Translations under genes and position numbers: made by a program | Origin: Commensalibacter papalotli | GTDB lineage: Bacteria > Pseudomonadota > Alphaproteobacteria > Acetobacterales > Acetobacteraceae | Assembly: GCF_947179115.1 (NCBI RefSeq) | Contig: NZ_CAMXCI010000001.1 | Coordinates: 806,001 to 870,000, forward strand | Length of the DNA stretch: 64,000 nt | Direction: 5' to 3' | Shown here: positions 46,676 to 55,056 of the stretch, one piece after another | Layout of the letters: every line of letters starts with the position of its first letter | Position numbering within the stretch: the first letter of the stretch is position 1 | Notes under the pieces: model-generated | The model's input: only the letters and a program-made list of their open reading frames with translations | Database searches by the model: none | What the model was told of the DNA's origin: nothing

Positions 46676-47236
46676 ATGGATCACCATAATTCAACTTTAC
46701 TTCCCAAGATACAAATCGAACAGATTATATCTCTTGATAATGAAGAAGAGCTTCACTCTTTATGTGAAACACTAGAGGCTTCTATTATTGAAGGGTATCA
46801 TTGTAAATGGACAAAACCACCTCCACGACATTTAATCGAAAATCATTTTAAAGGGGTTTTACTTGTTCCTGAAAAGACCCTCTTGGTTGCACGGCTTGAT
46901 GGTAATATTGTAGGTATTTGCGAAGTAAATACCCCACCTAAACAAATAAATTCATGTGATATCTCTGTAAAAATAGATATTTTCACAGTTGCTCCTTATG
47001 CGTTAAATATGGGTATTGAACAACGATTGCTTGCTAAAATGGAACAAATCGTATCTCAACTTGGCTTTCCTATCATCAATGTTATTATTGATGAAACACA
47101 GAAAAAGTTACTACAGTTTTATTTGCAAAATGAATATTTACATTGGGCAACCCATCCTTATTATCAAAGAATAGACGGCCAAATTGTTAAAGGCCTTTTT
47201 CTCTATAAGTCTTTTTTAAATACTTCCTCTTCTTAA
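46676..47236 (+). CDS. GNAT-like acetyltransferase in the his operon
   Basis: The roughly 186-residue protein has a GNAT-like fold. It has ETLEASIIEGYHCKWT early, a beta strand LLVARLDGNIVGICEV, a central DIFTVAPYALNMGIEQRLLAKMEQ with a weak acetyl-CoA loop (NMGIEQRL instead of RxxGxG/A), and a C-terminal FYLQNEY. Substrate unknown. ATG 46676 is taken as the start; an upstream TTG at 46628 lies inside hisH. It is located between hisH and hisA. Confidence 0.7.
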   Translation: MDHHNSTLLPKIQIEQIISLDNEEELHSLCETLEASIIEGYHCKWTKPPPRHLIENHFKGVLLVPEKTLLVARLDGNIVGICEVNTPPKQINSCDISVKIDIFTVAPYALNMGIEQRLLAKMEQIVSQLGFPIINVIIDETQKKLLQFYLQNEYLHWATHPYYQRIDGQIVKGLFLYKSFLNTSSS

Positions 47237-47253
47237 TCAAGAAAGTACTATTA

Positions 47254-48015
47254 ATGTCATCTCTTCCTGCTCCTCGTCCATTAACCCTCTACCCCGCTAT
47301 TGATTTAAAAGGTGGACAATGTGTACGCCTGCGCCAAGGGGAAATGGATCAAGCAACGATCTATTCTGATGATCCAGGCAGCCAAGCTAGAGAATGGCAC
47401 AAACAAGGATGCAAATGGTTACATGTTGTTGATTTAGATGGTGCTTTTGCAAAAAAACCTGTGAATATTAAAGCTGTGCAAGCAATCCTTGCGAATTCAG
47501 AGGTTCCTGTTGAGCTAGGTGGGGGGATCAGAGACTTACAATCTGTTGAGTTTTGGCTATCTCAAGGGGTCACCCGCGTAATCTTAGGTAGCGTTGCTGT
47601 TAAAAACCCTCAACTTGTCTATGATGCTTGTAAAGCGTTCCCAAATCAGATCGTGATTGGAATTGATGCCAAATCTGGATTTGTATCTACTGAGGGTTGG
47701 GCTGAAACTTCTGAAATGAAAGCTTTGGATTTAGCATTAAAACTGCAAGATAGCGGTGCTGGGGCAATTATCTTTACCGAAATTCAACGTGATGGGATGT
47801 TATCTGGATTAGACCTTGAGCAAACAGCTGAATTAGCACATCATTTATCCATTCCTGTGATTGCCAGTGGTGGTGTGGGTAATCTTGAACATTTGCGTGC
47901 TTTACGCGAAATCGCTAATACTGAGCCTGGCATAGAAGGCGTCATTGTAGGACGTGCTTTATATGATGGGCGTATCAATATTGCCGAAGCATTAAAGGTT
48001 TTGGAAACATGTTAA
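47254..48015 (+). CDS. hisA: Phosphoribosylformimino-AICAR ribotide isomerase HisA
   Basis: The 253-residue (beta/alpha)8 barrel starts LYPAIDLKGGQCVRLRQG with the first catalytic Asp. It has VELGGGIRD, VVDLDGA, and the second Asp region FTEIQRDGMLSGL, then the phosphate loops ASGGVGNLEHL and GVIVGRALYDG. It catalyses the fourth step of histidine biosynthesis. It overlaps hisF by 7 bp. Confidence 0.97.
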   Translation: MSSLPAPRPLTLYPAIDLKGGQCVRLRQGEMDQATIYSDDPGSQAREWHKQGCKWLHVVDLDGAFAKKPVNIKAVQAILANSEVPVELGGGIRDLQSVEFWLSQGVTRVILGSVAVKNPQLVYDACKAFPNQIVIGIDAKSGFVSTEGWAETSEMKALDLALKLQDSGAGAIIFTEIQRDGMLSGLDLEQTAELAHHLSIPVIASGGVGNLEHLRALREIANTEPGIEGVIVGRALYDGRINIAEALKVLETC

Positions 48016-48770
48016 AAACTCGTGTAATCCCTTGTCTTGATGTCAAAGATGGTCGTGTCGTCAAAGGGGTTAATTTTGTCTCTTTGCGTGATGCGGGGGA
48101 CCCTGTTGAACAAGCTTTGGTTTATGACCAAGCAGGCGCGGATGAGCTAACCTTCCTCGACATTACCGCCAGCCACGAAAACAGAGATACCATCCTTGAT
48201 GTTGTTACACGTACCGCCGAAAAAATCTTTTTACCTTTGACCGTTGGTGGCGGTGTGCGCCGCGTTGAGGATATGCGTGCTTTGTTATTAGCCGGTGCAG
48301 ATAAATGTGCAATAAACTCTGCGGCCATCAAAACGCCAGAACTAATCAATGAAGCAGCCACTAAATTTGGCAGCCAATGCGTTGTGGTTGCTGTCGATGC
48401 ACGTTCTGATGGTAAAGGTTCGTGGGAGATTTATACCCACGGAGGACGCAATCCAACAGGAATTAATGCTATTGAATGGTGTAAACAAATGGCTGAACGT
48501 GGTGCAGGTGAGTTATTATTAACCAGCATGGATCGCGATGGTACAGGCAAAGGTTTTGATCTAGAACTGCTTAAAACAGTATGTTCAACTGTTAAAATTC
48601 CTGTCATTGCCAGTGGTGGGGTTGGAGAATTACATCATTTTACCGAAGGCGCAAAAACAGGAGCAACAGGATTATTGGCCGCCAGTGTATTTCATTTTGG
48701 GCAGTTCACAATTGCTCAAGTTAAGGAAGATTTGGCAAAAAATAATATCCCCGTTCGTTTATCAAAATAA
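48009..48770 (+). CDS. hisF: Imidazole glycerol phosphate synthase, cyclase subunit HisF
   Basis: The 253-residue barrel has the catalytic Asp in RVIPCLDVKDGRVVKGVNF (about 11) and the second in VVAVDARSDGKGSWE (about 130). Phosphate-binding sites are at VGGGVRRVEDM and ASGGVGELHHF. It makes imidazole glycerol phosphate with HisH. HisE follows 24 bp downstream. Confidence 0.97.
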   Translation: MLKTRVIPCLDVKDGRVVKGVNFVSLRDAGDPVEQALVYDQAGADELTFLDITASHENRDTILDVVTRTAEKIFLPLTVGGGVRRVEDMRALLLAGADKCAINSAAIKTPELINEAATKFGSQCVVVAVDARSDGKGSWEIYTHGGRNPTGINAIEWCKQMAERGAGELLLTSMDRDGTGKGFDLELLKTVCSTVKIPVIASGGVGELHHFTEGAKTGATGLLAASVFHFGQFTIAQVKEDLAKNNIPVRLSK

Positions 48771-48794
48771 TCATTAAGAACCAAGAATAAATCC

Positions 48795-49139
48795 ATGAAT
48801 ACACCAATCAACGCAGATATTCTTAATCAACTATACCAAGTTATTCTATCCAGAAAAGATGCTGATCCAAACACAAGTTATTCAGCCAAACTACTGGCTA
48901 AAGGATCTAAAAAAACTGCTGAAAAATTTGGCGAGGAAGCCATTGAGTGCCTAATTGAATGTGCAACTGGTAATCAAAAAGAATTGATCACTGAAAGTGC
49001 CGATGTATTATATCATCTATTAGTCATGTGGGTCAGTGCTGGGGTTTCCCCTGATGATGTATGGACTGAATTACATCGAAGAGAAGGCATCAGCGGCATT
49101 ACAGAAAAAGCTGCTCGCCCTCATAATTCTTTGACATAA
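48795..49139 (+). CDS. hisE: Phosphoribosyl-ATP pyrophosphatase HisE
   Basis: This 114-residue MazG-like all-alpha protein has SYSAKLLAKGSKKTAEKFGE with the metal-binding EEAIECLIE motif and SADVLYHLLVMW. It carries the second step of histidine synthesis. There is no fused HisI domain. The last his gene of the run, it is followed 17 bp later by a HIT-family gene. Confidence 0.94.
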   Translation: MNTPINADILNQLYQVILSRKDADPNTSYSAKLLAKGSKKTAEKFGEEAIECLIECATGNQKELITESADVLYHLLVMWVSAGVSPDDVWTELHRREGISGITEKAARPHNSLT

Positions 49140-49156
49140 ATATATAGGAGAAAACA

Positions 49157-49525
49157 ATGCCCACAAGTCATACCAAATACGATCCGCAAAATGTTTTTGC
49201 TAAAATTTTACGTAAAGAAATTCCTTGTAAAGCCATTTATGAAAATGATTTTGTTTTAGCTTTTCACGACATTGCACCCCAAGCCCCTGTTCATGCTTTA
49301 GTCATACCTAAAAATCCGTATATTTCTTATGCAGAATTTGCCGAACGTGCGGCACCCGAAGAAATAGTCGCCTTTACCAAAGCCGTAGCTTTTGTCGCCA
49401 AGGAGCTTGGCCTTTCAGAAGGAGGCTATCGTGTCATCAGTAATACAGGCAAGGATTCAGGACAAGAAGTTCCTCATTTTCATATGCATATCATGGGTGG
49501 TCGCCCCATGGGCTTTATGGGCTAA
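49157..49525 (+). CDS. HIT-family nucleotide hydrolase (HinT-like)
   Basis: This 122-residue protein has the catalytic HIT motif HFHMHIMGGRPM near the C-terminus and a typical N-terminal VFAKILRKEIPCKAIYEND. HinT enzymes cleave adenosine phosphoramidates. AGGAG lies upstream of the ATG with 7 nt between. Its place after hisE is common in alphaproteobacteria. nth starts 12 bp after the stop. Confidence 0.93.
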   Translation: MPTSHTKYDPQNVFAKILRKEIPCKAIYENDFVLAFHDIAPQAPVHALVIPKNPYISYAEFAERAAPEEIVAFTKAVAFVAKELGLSEGGYRVISNTGKDSGQEVPHFHMHIMGGRPMGFMG

Positions 49526-49537
49526 GCTTACGTATTT

Positions 49538-50218
49538 ATGGCATCTAAAAGCGTCGCTTCAGGTAAAAAAGTCACTGCAATGTCTTTGGCAGAGGTTCGT
49601 GAATTTATCGAACTTCTAGCCAAAGAGAATCCTAATGCACAAAGTGAATTAATTTATACCACCCCATATACTTTGTTGGTTGCCGTTGTTCTGTCTGCTC
49701 AAGCAACAGATGCTTCGGTAAATAAAGCAACTGAGAAACTTTTTAAAATTGCCTCTACACCACAAGCAATGGTGGCTTTGGGCGAAGACGGTGTGGCACA
49801 ATATATTAACTCTATTGGTTTATGGCGTGCTAAATCCCGCAATGTTGTTGCCTTATCTGCACAATTAATTGAGCTTTATAAAGGGGAGGTCCCTGGCAAA
49901 CGAGAAGCCTTGGAGGCTTTGCCTGGTGTAGGTCGAAAAACAGCTAATGTTGTATTAAATATTGCTTTTAATCAAAGCACTATGGCCGTCGATACGCATA
50001 TTTTCAGACTTGGGAACCGCACCGGCCTTGCCATTGGCAAAGATGTCTTGGCGGTTGAAAAGGCCCTCGTCCGACGCATTCCCAAAGATCTGTTAAGAGA
50101 TTCTCATCACTGGTTAATTTTACATGGGCGTTATATTTGCAAAGCAAGAAAACCAGAATGTTGGCGCTGCCCTGCCCCGAAAATATGTCATTATCCTGAT
50201 AAAATTCTTACTCCTTAA
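49538..50218 (+). CDS. nth: Endonuclease III (DNA glycosylase/AP lyase)
   Basis: The 226 residues match Nth. A helix-hairpin-helix LPGVGRKTANVVLN holds the catalytic Lys, and the catalytic Asp is in MAVDTHIFRLGNR. The C-terminal 4Fe-4S ligands have the spacing Cys-X6-Cys-X2-Cys-X5-Cys (ICKARKPECWRCPAPKICHY). It repairs oxidised pyrimidines. It is the last gene of the his run, with its stop directly abutting the comEC stop on the opposite strand. Confidence 0.96.
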   Translation: MASKSVASGKKVTAMSLAEVREFIELLAKENPNAQSELIYTTPYTLLVAVVLSAQATDASVNKATEKLFKIASTPQAMVALGEDGVAQYINSIGLWRAKSRNVVALSAQLIELYKGEVPGKREALEALPGVGRKTANVVLNIAFNQSTMAVDTHIFRLGNRTGLAIGKDVLAVEKALVRRIPKDLLRDSHHWLILHGRYICKARKPECWRCPAPKICHYPDKILTP

Positions 50219-52330
50219 TTATTCAGTTTGTGCCATCGGTAATTTAGGAATACCTCTTTGAATAGGTTGCATAACCCATGGACGCTTTCCTCTATTTTGA
50301 AGATCAGTGCGAACCTTAAAGGGTGTTAACCAAATACTATGGGCACCATTTATCCAGTTTGATTTTTTATTAATTGCGAAACCGTACTGACATACTGATC
50401 CATTCCATAGAAAAGAAAATTCCAAAAGGCCAGGCTGACAGGCATTTTGTTCCTTTTGTACAGCATTGAACATCACTATTATTTTTTGCACATAAAAAAA
50501 ACAATAATCCTGATTACAATTATAATTGTAATCATGGTCATCTAGAGCAATATTCTTGACAGAGTTAACATGTAATACTTTACGCCACTCTTCAAGCGTA
50601 GAATTATCACAGTTTCCTTGACATATCGTTAGCAATTGCTGTTTATTTTTAATGCCTATCATGCGCCCATTGGCAGCGGTAACAATATCTGGAGGGTTCA
50701 CCAAAAAAATAGAAGAAATACCTACAACCATCATAATACCTCCGCTCCAACGCAAAGGCGTTATACATAAACATAAAACACATAATCCAAAGAAATAAAC
50801 ACAATATCCCCAACCAGGAAATACCGGAATTGCAATGCTGGCATAAGGCAAGCATGCCACCCATTCAGCCAAAAACATTACTCCGTCTATTCCAAAACAC
50901 ATCAATTTAATAAAAATAGCATCTAAACCGAAAGGCATCGTACATAAAGCCAATAACCCCATAGGTAAAATCCAAAAAGCCATCAAAGGAACAGCAATCA
51001 AATTAGCAAAAACAAAATAAAGATTTAATTCATGAAAATAAAACATTATTACTGGAACAACCGCGGTTCCTGCTAAAACACTGACCCAAGCCGCTTCTAA
51101 AAGATATATTTTTATAAAACGATAAAAGTAAGAATCTTGAACATGCCCTTTACCAATCCATTGATAAATCAATTGAAAACCAGAAACCAAAGCCATTACG
51201 GCTGCCATTGACATTTGAAAAGAAACATTCAACACCGAGGCTGGGGATAATAACAGCAGAAATAAAGCTGCTAGCATTAAATTATGTTTAGAAAAAGCAG
51301 GGCGATTACAAAGCAAAGCCAACATCACGATGCTGGCCATCAGCAAGCTGCGGATCGCGGGTAAATGTAATCCTGTTAAAACCAAATAAAAGCATCCGAT
51401 ACTCCAACCAATAATAATAGCTATGCGTTTCACTGGCCAATATAAAGCAATATATTCACTACGCAAAAGCAACCACCTCACAGTGAACGTTACAATCGAC
51501 ATAACAATACCTAGATGCAATCCTGCAATCGCCAGCAAATGCGCCAGTCCCGAAGCTGCAAATGCATGACGTTCTTGTTGAGTTAATTCACCCCCTATGC
51601 CTGTCAGCAAAATTTGCGAAATTACACCAGCTGACCCAGGCTCTAATTTTCGAATATGCGCAGCGATCTTCTCTCTGAGATACTGGATTGAATATGCTGG
51701 CTGAAAAGAGATTATTTTTACTGGTTCAAGCGCGTAACCATAAGCCCCGATATTTTTAAACCATGAATAAAATTGTAAATCATACCCTCCTACAAGCTGC
51801 GGGGAAGATGGACGGTGCAACATGACTCTGGCTTGAATGAGATCACCATTTTCTAAAATTTGCGTATCATTTTTTGAAAGTGTAAAAAGAACTAATCTCT
51901 GCCATTCTTGCTGATCAGATTCAGGCGGTGTTAAAAAGCGAACATATTGTATAGAAACCCTCTTTTTTCCAGAGTTTAAATACTCAACAGCTTTAATTTT
52001 TCCTTGAATTGTCGTTGCATGAAAAGGCACATGATAAAAAGGTTCTTGACGATGCGTTTGCCACCACGATAAACAAAAACCCGATGACACTAAAAACAAT
52101 GCACAGCACATTTGATACCATCCAAGATAAGCTGTAAAACGGCAACGAATAATCGCACATCCAGTTAATCCGATGACTAAACCAGCCACTCCCCAATAAA
52201 GGCTAGGTTCTGTAGGCAGTAAAAAATAAATCAAACAACCAAATGCCAAAACAACAGGAATCCATAGGATTAAGAATTCTGTTTCTTGGATAATAATTTT
52301 TAAAAAAGTTTGAATAATCCTATCTATAAC
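50219..52330 (-). CDS. comEC: ComEC/Rec2-family DNA-uptake membrane protein; start codon unclear
   Basis: About 676 residues from the TTG at 52249 (703 if the open frame is read from 52330). It has an N-terminal helix pair and DUF4131-like soluble domain, then the competence domain with HLLAIAGLHLGIVMSIVTF, HLPAIRSLLMASIVML and LNVSFQMSMAAVMAL. There is no C-terminal beta-lactamase-type HxHxDH motif. The N-terminal helix continues upstream of the TTG (QETEFLILWIPVV), as ComEC N-termini do. However, the frame contains no ATG, GTG or TTG between the TAA at 52331 and the TTG at 52249. An ATG at 52343 is out of frame by one base. The gene may use a rare start or have lost its start by an indel. 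Confidence 0.8.
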   Translation of the reverse strand, partial: VIDRIIQTFLKIIIQETEFLILWIPVVLAFGCLIYFLLPTEPSLYWGVAGLVIGLTGCAIIRCRFTAYLGWYQMCCALFLVSSGFCLSWWQTHRQEPFYHVPFHATTIQGKIKAVEYLNSGKKRVSIQYVRFLTPPESDQQEWQRLVLFTLSKNDTQILENGDLIQARVMLHRPSSPQLVGGYDLQFYSWFKNIGAYGYALEPVKIISFQPAYSIQYLREKIAAHIRKLEPGSAGVISQILLTGIGGELTQQERHAFAASGLAHLLAIAGLHLGIVMSIVTFTVRWLLLRSEYIALYWPVKRIAIIIGWSIGCFYLVLTGLHLPAIRSLLMASIVMLALLCNRPAFSKHNLMLAALFLLLLSPASVLNVSFQMSMAAVMALVSGFQLIYQWIGKGHVQDSYFYRFIKIYLLEAAWVSVLAGTAVVPVIMFYFHELNLYFVFANLIAVPLMAFWILPMGLLALCTMPFGLDAIFIKLMCFGIDGVMFLAEWVACLPYASIAIPVFPGWGYCVYFFGLCVLCLCITPLRWSGGIMMVVGISSIFLVNPPDIVTAANGRMIGIKNKQQLLTICQGNCDNSTLEEWRKVLHVNSVKNIALDDHDYNYNCNQDYCFFYVQKIIVMFNAVQKEQNACQPGLLEFSFLWNGSVCQYGFAINKKSNWINGAHSIWLTPFKVRTDLQNRGKRPWVMQPIQRGIPKLPMAQTE

Positions 52331-52815
52331 TTATCAACTTCATCTTAATATATTATATAAAAAACCAATATATAAAGTTAGCTTCACTTGGTTATCACTA
52401 TAAAATATTCATAAATTATTACAACTATATTAATTTTCTCTTTAAAGCTATTCATATCATATGCCATAAATTATTTTGGGTAGAGAATAAAATTAACGTT
52501 AATTTTAAAAATAATCATATCAATAAAAAGGATATTCTTTTTTATTATGATGAAACTTTATTTGGTCATGGTGATCATGATGTAATTTTGACTAATAAGT
52601 ATGTATGTTGTTCGTTAGAAAAGTTATATGTAAGTTTTATTATCAATTATGATTGAATACAACAAATAAGTATCAAACGATTTTTTAATAAAAAATTAAA
52701 ATTATTAGTAAGAAAAATGAAATTCATAATAAGGATATGAAACCATCCTATCGCTACTTATGAACATAAAAATTATAATTTACCTGTATTTGCGGATCAA
52801 TCTAGTTGTAAGTAA
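52330..52815 (+). pseudogene. Decayed gene, PH-like domain remnant with two in-frame TGA stops
   Basis: A single plus-strand frame is open from 52330 to 52653, interrupted by TGA at 52654, open to a second TGA at 52738, and closes with TAA at 52813. It has no start codon. The readable parts include HKLFWVENKINVNFKNNH, DILFYYDETLFGHGDHDVIL with TNKYV, IKRFFNKKLKLLVRKMKF, and PIATYEHKNYNLPVFADQ. The YYDETLFGxGDxxxxLTNKY pattern resembles bacterial PH-like domain proteins of unknown function. Long retention of one frame in such AT-rich DNA supports a recently decayed gene. The first part overlaps the upstream frame of comEC on the other strand only at its edge. Confidence 0.6.
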
Positions 52816-52847
52816 ATTTTTAGATTAATCCATCATCAAGCAATTTC

Positions 52848-52967
52848 AATTTTGCTGCTGTCGCAAACTTAGAACGTAAAACATCGTCCGTTCCTAAACA
52901 TAAATATTCCATTCATACTTATAACAGATTATCCTACACACTCTAAGTTTGCGACAGCACCAAAATT
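52848..52967. repeat. Long inverted repeat (26 bp, one mismatch) enclosing 68 bp
   Basis: 52848-52873 and 52942-52967 are inverted copies with one mismatch. The inner 17 bp (GCTGTCGCAAACTTAGA / TCTAAGTTTGCGACAGC) are perfect. The right outer end read inwards, GGTGCTGTCGCAAAC, resembles terminal inverted repeats of IS6-like elements (GGxxCTGTTGCAAA). It could be a miniature element or a remnant. No target-site duplication is visible. It lies just upstream of the Ivy gene. Confidence 0.8.
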
Positions 52968-53032
52968 AAAGGCGTTGGTGTTAAAATTAATTAAAGTTAA
53001 CTTTATAATTATTTATAGATATAGGAATTTAT

Positions 53033-53488
53033 TTGATGAAAAAAATACTTGCAGTATTCTTGTTAACAACTTTTGGCTTATCTACACACGCCTATGCACA
53101 AGATGAAGTTACTATTAATAAACTAGCAACTAATCAGAACACAAAGAAAGCGTTGGAGAAGATTGTTGCAGATCAACATTTACCAAAATGGATAACCCAA
53201 GCAGGAACAGTTTCTCCAACTCAAAAAGTTAAAATCAAAGGTAATCAATATTTAGTAATGACTTCATGTAAACCCCATGATTGTAATTCACAAAAAGTTG
53301 CATTTATTTATGAACCTACAACAAAAAAAATAGCTGGGGTTTTCTCATCAATGAATGAGAAAGATGGAAGTGAAAAATTGAAATGGTTGAGTGTTCCAGA
53401 TAACCTATCTATTGATGGGAAAACCATTCTATTCGCAGCATTGACTGGCAGTCTTGATAACCATCCTAATGACTTCAATTTTAAATAA
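53033..53488 (+). CDS. ivy: Ivy-family C-type lysozyme inhibitor, periplasmic
   Basis: This 151-residue protein has a signal peptide (KKILAVFLLTTFGL, cleavage near AYA-QD). The mature protein has the Ivy pattern: LEKIVADQHLPKWI, KVKIKGNQYLVMTSCKPHDC and KVAFIYEPTTKKIAGVF. The loop CKPHDC is the lysozyme-active-site plug of Ivy, closed by a disulfide. Ivy proteins block host C-type lysozyme in the periplasm. The ATAGGA ribosome site is 8-9 nt upstream. It is monocistronic, flanked by a decayed gene and an inverted repeat, suggesting an accessory locus. Confidence 0.9.
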   Translation: MMKKILAVFLLTTFGLSTHAYAQDEVTINKLATNQNTKKALEKIVADQHLPKWITQAGTVSPTQKVKIKGNQYLVMTSCKPHDCNSQKVAFIYEPTTKKIAGVFSSMNEKDGSEKLKWLSVPDNLSIDGKTILFAALTGSLDNHPNDFNFK

Positions 53489-53652
53489 TAACAGTTTTGA
53501 ATTTAGCACGTCATTAAACATTCATATTATTTAAACAACAAATAAATATATTAACAAATATGAAACTAGACTTCACATATATCGTATAAATAATTATAGT
53601 ATGACCGTTTATAGAAAATATATTTTAACTTTGCGCACTATGAAAGACGCTT

Positions 53653-55056
53653 ATGACAGTTCGTACACGTTTTGCCCCAAGTCCAACAGGATTACTCCAT
53701 ATCGGGAATGCAAGAGCTGCACTTTTTAATTATCTTTATGCCAAACATCATAATGGTCAATTTTTACTTCGTATCGAAGATACAGACAAAGAGCGCTCTA
53801 CTCAAAAAGCCGTTGATGTCATTTTTGATGGTCTGTCATGGATGGGATTAACTCCTGATAATGAACCTGTTTATCAATCAACCCGTATTGAACGTCATCA
53901 AGAGGTGGCGCTGCATTTACTAAAAACAGGTAAGGCATATAAATGTTTCTGTACCCAAGAAGAACTTGCCGATATGCGTGCCAAAGCACAAGCCGAGGGG
54001 AAACCGCCACGTTATAATGGCTATTGGCGTGATCGTGATCCTTCAGAAGCACCCACAGATGCGCCTTACACTGTACGAATCAAAGCCCCTCGCGAAGGAA
54101 AAACAGTTATTAATGATTTGGTTCAAGGCGAGGTTACCGTTGCTAATATCGAACTTGACGACATGATTATCTTGCGCGCTGATGGCACACCGACCTATCA
54201 ACACGCAGTTGTTTGTGATGACCATGATATGGAAATTACCCATGTTATTCGTGGAGATGACCATCTAACCAATAGCTTCAGACAACTAATGATTTATCGC
54301 GCCATGGAATGGGATATCCCCCAATTTGCGCATCTTCCTTTAATCCATGGTCCCGATGGGGCTAAATTATCCAAACGTCATGGTGCCAGCTCGGTTGTAG
54401 AGTTTCGCGAAGAAGGTTATTTACCAGAAGCTTTATGTAATTATTTATTACGCTTAGGATGGGGACATGGGGATGATGAAATCCTAAGTCGCGAAGAACA
54501 AATCAATCTTTTTGATCTAGATGGAGTCGGACGTTCCCCTTCACGTATGGATTATGCTAAACTATCCCATGTAAATGGCTATTGGTTGCGCCAAGCCGAT
54601 GATTCTCGTCTTACTCAAGATGTCATCGAACGATTGTCTAAACATGAAGGATATGTGCTTGATCAGGAACATCAAGAGCGTATTTTATTCTTGATGCATG
54701 GGCTTAAAGAACGGGCAAAAAACTTGATAGAGCTTGCTGAAAATGCAGCGTTCCTTTGCACGCAAGTCCCTTTAAATTTTACAGACAAAGCACAAAAGCT
54801 ACTCAACGAAGAAAATTGTGGTATGTTAAGCAAACTTGCATCGCAACTTGCCACATTAACCCCTTTTACCAAAGAAGGCATTAACCATACTCTTCATCAA
54901 TTTGCAGAGGCAGAAGGACTAAAACTGGGAAAAGTTGCCCAGCCTTTGCGCGCAGCTGTTACAGGCAGCACGATGTCCCCTGGAATTGATGATACGTTAT
55001 TAGCTTTGGGTAAAGAGGAAGTTCTGGCTAGATTAGGAGCCGTTACCAATGGATAA
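53653..55056 (+). CDS. gltX1: Glutamyl-tRNA synthetase, first copy
   Basis: This 467-residue class I synthetase has RFAPSPTGLLHIGNARAALF (HIGH box) and KLSKRHGASSV (KMSKS-like box) at about residues 245-255. A helical anticodon-binding domain ends LGKVAQPLRAAVTGS. It is longer than, and clearly different from, the gltX2 product at 28391-29731. It overlaps pyrB by 8 bp and heads the run gltX-pyrB-pyrC-plsY-dprA. Confidence 0.95.
   Translation: MTVRTRFAPSPTGLLHIGNARAALFNYLYAKHHNGQFLLRIEDTDKERSTQKAVDVIFDGLSWMGLTPDNEPVYQSTRIERHQEVALHLLKTGKAYKCFCTQEELADMRAKAQAEGKPPRYNGYWRDRDPSEAPTDAPYTVRIKAPREGKTVINDLVQGEVTVANIELDDMIILRADGTPTYQHAVVCDDHDMEITHVIRGDDHLTNSFRQLMIYRAMEWDIPQFAHLPLIHGPDGAKLSKRHGASSVVEFREEGYLPEALCNYLLRLGWGHGDDEILSREEQINLFDLDGVGRSPSRMDYAKLSHVNGYWLRQADDSRLTQDVIERLSKHEGYVLDQEHQERILFLMHGLKERAKNLIELAENAAFLCTQVPLNFTDKAQKLLNEENCGMLSKLASQLATLTPFTKEGINHTLHQFAEAEGLKLGKVAQPLRAAVTGSTMSPGIDDTLLALGKEEVLARLGAVTNG

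Noticed and set aside
52654..52740. TGA read as tryptophan in the 52.3-52.8 kb frame
   Set aside because: Other genes here end in TGA (for example pyrC at 57274-57276) and use TGG for Trp, so recoding is not supported; decay is simpler.
52848..52967. Inverted repeat as a rho-independent terminator
   Set aside because: The arms are separated by about 68 nt and no U-run follows; spacing fits a mobile-element remnant better.
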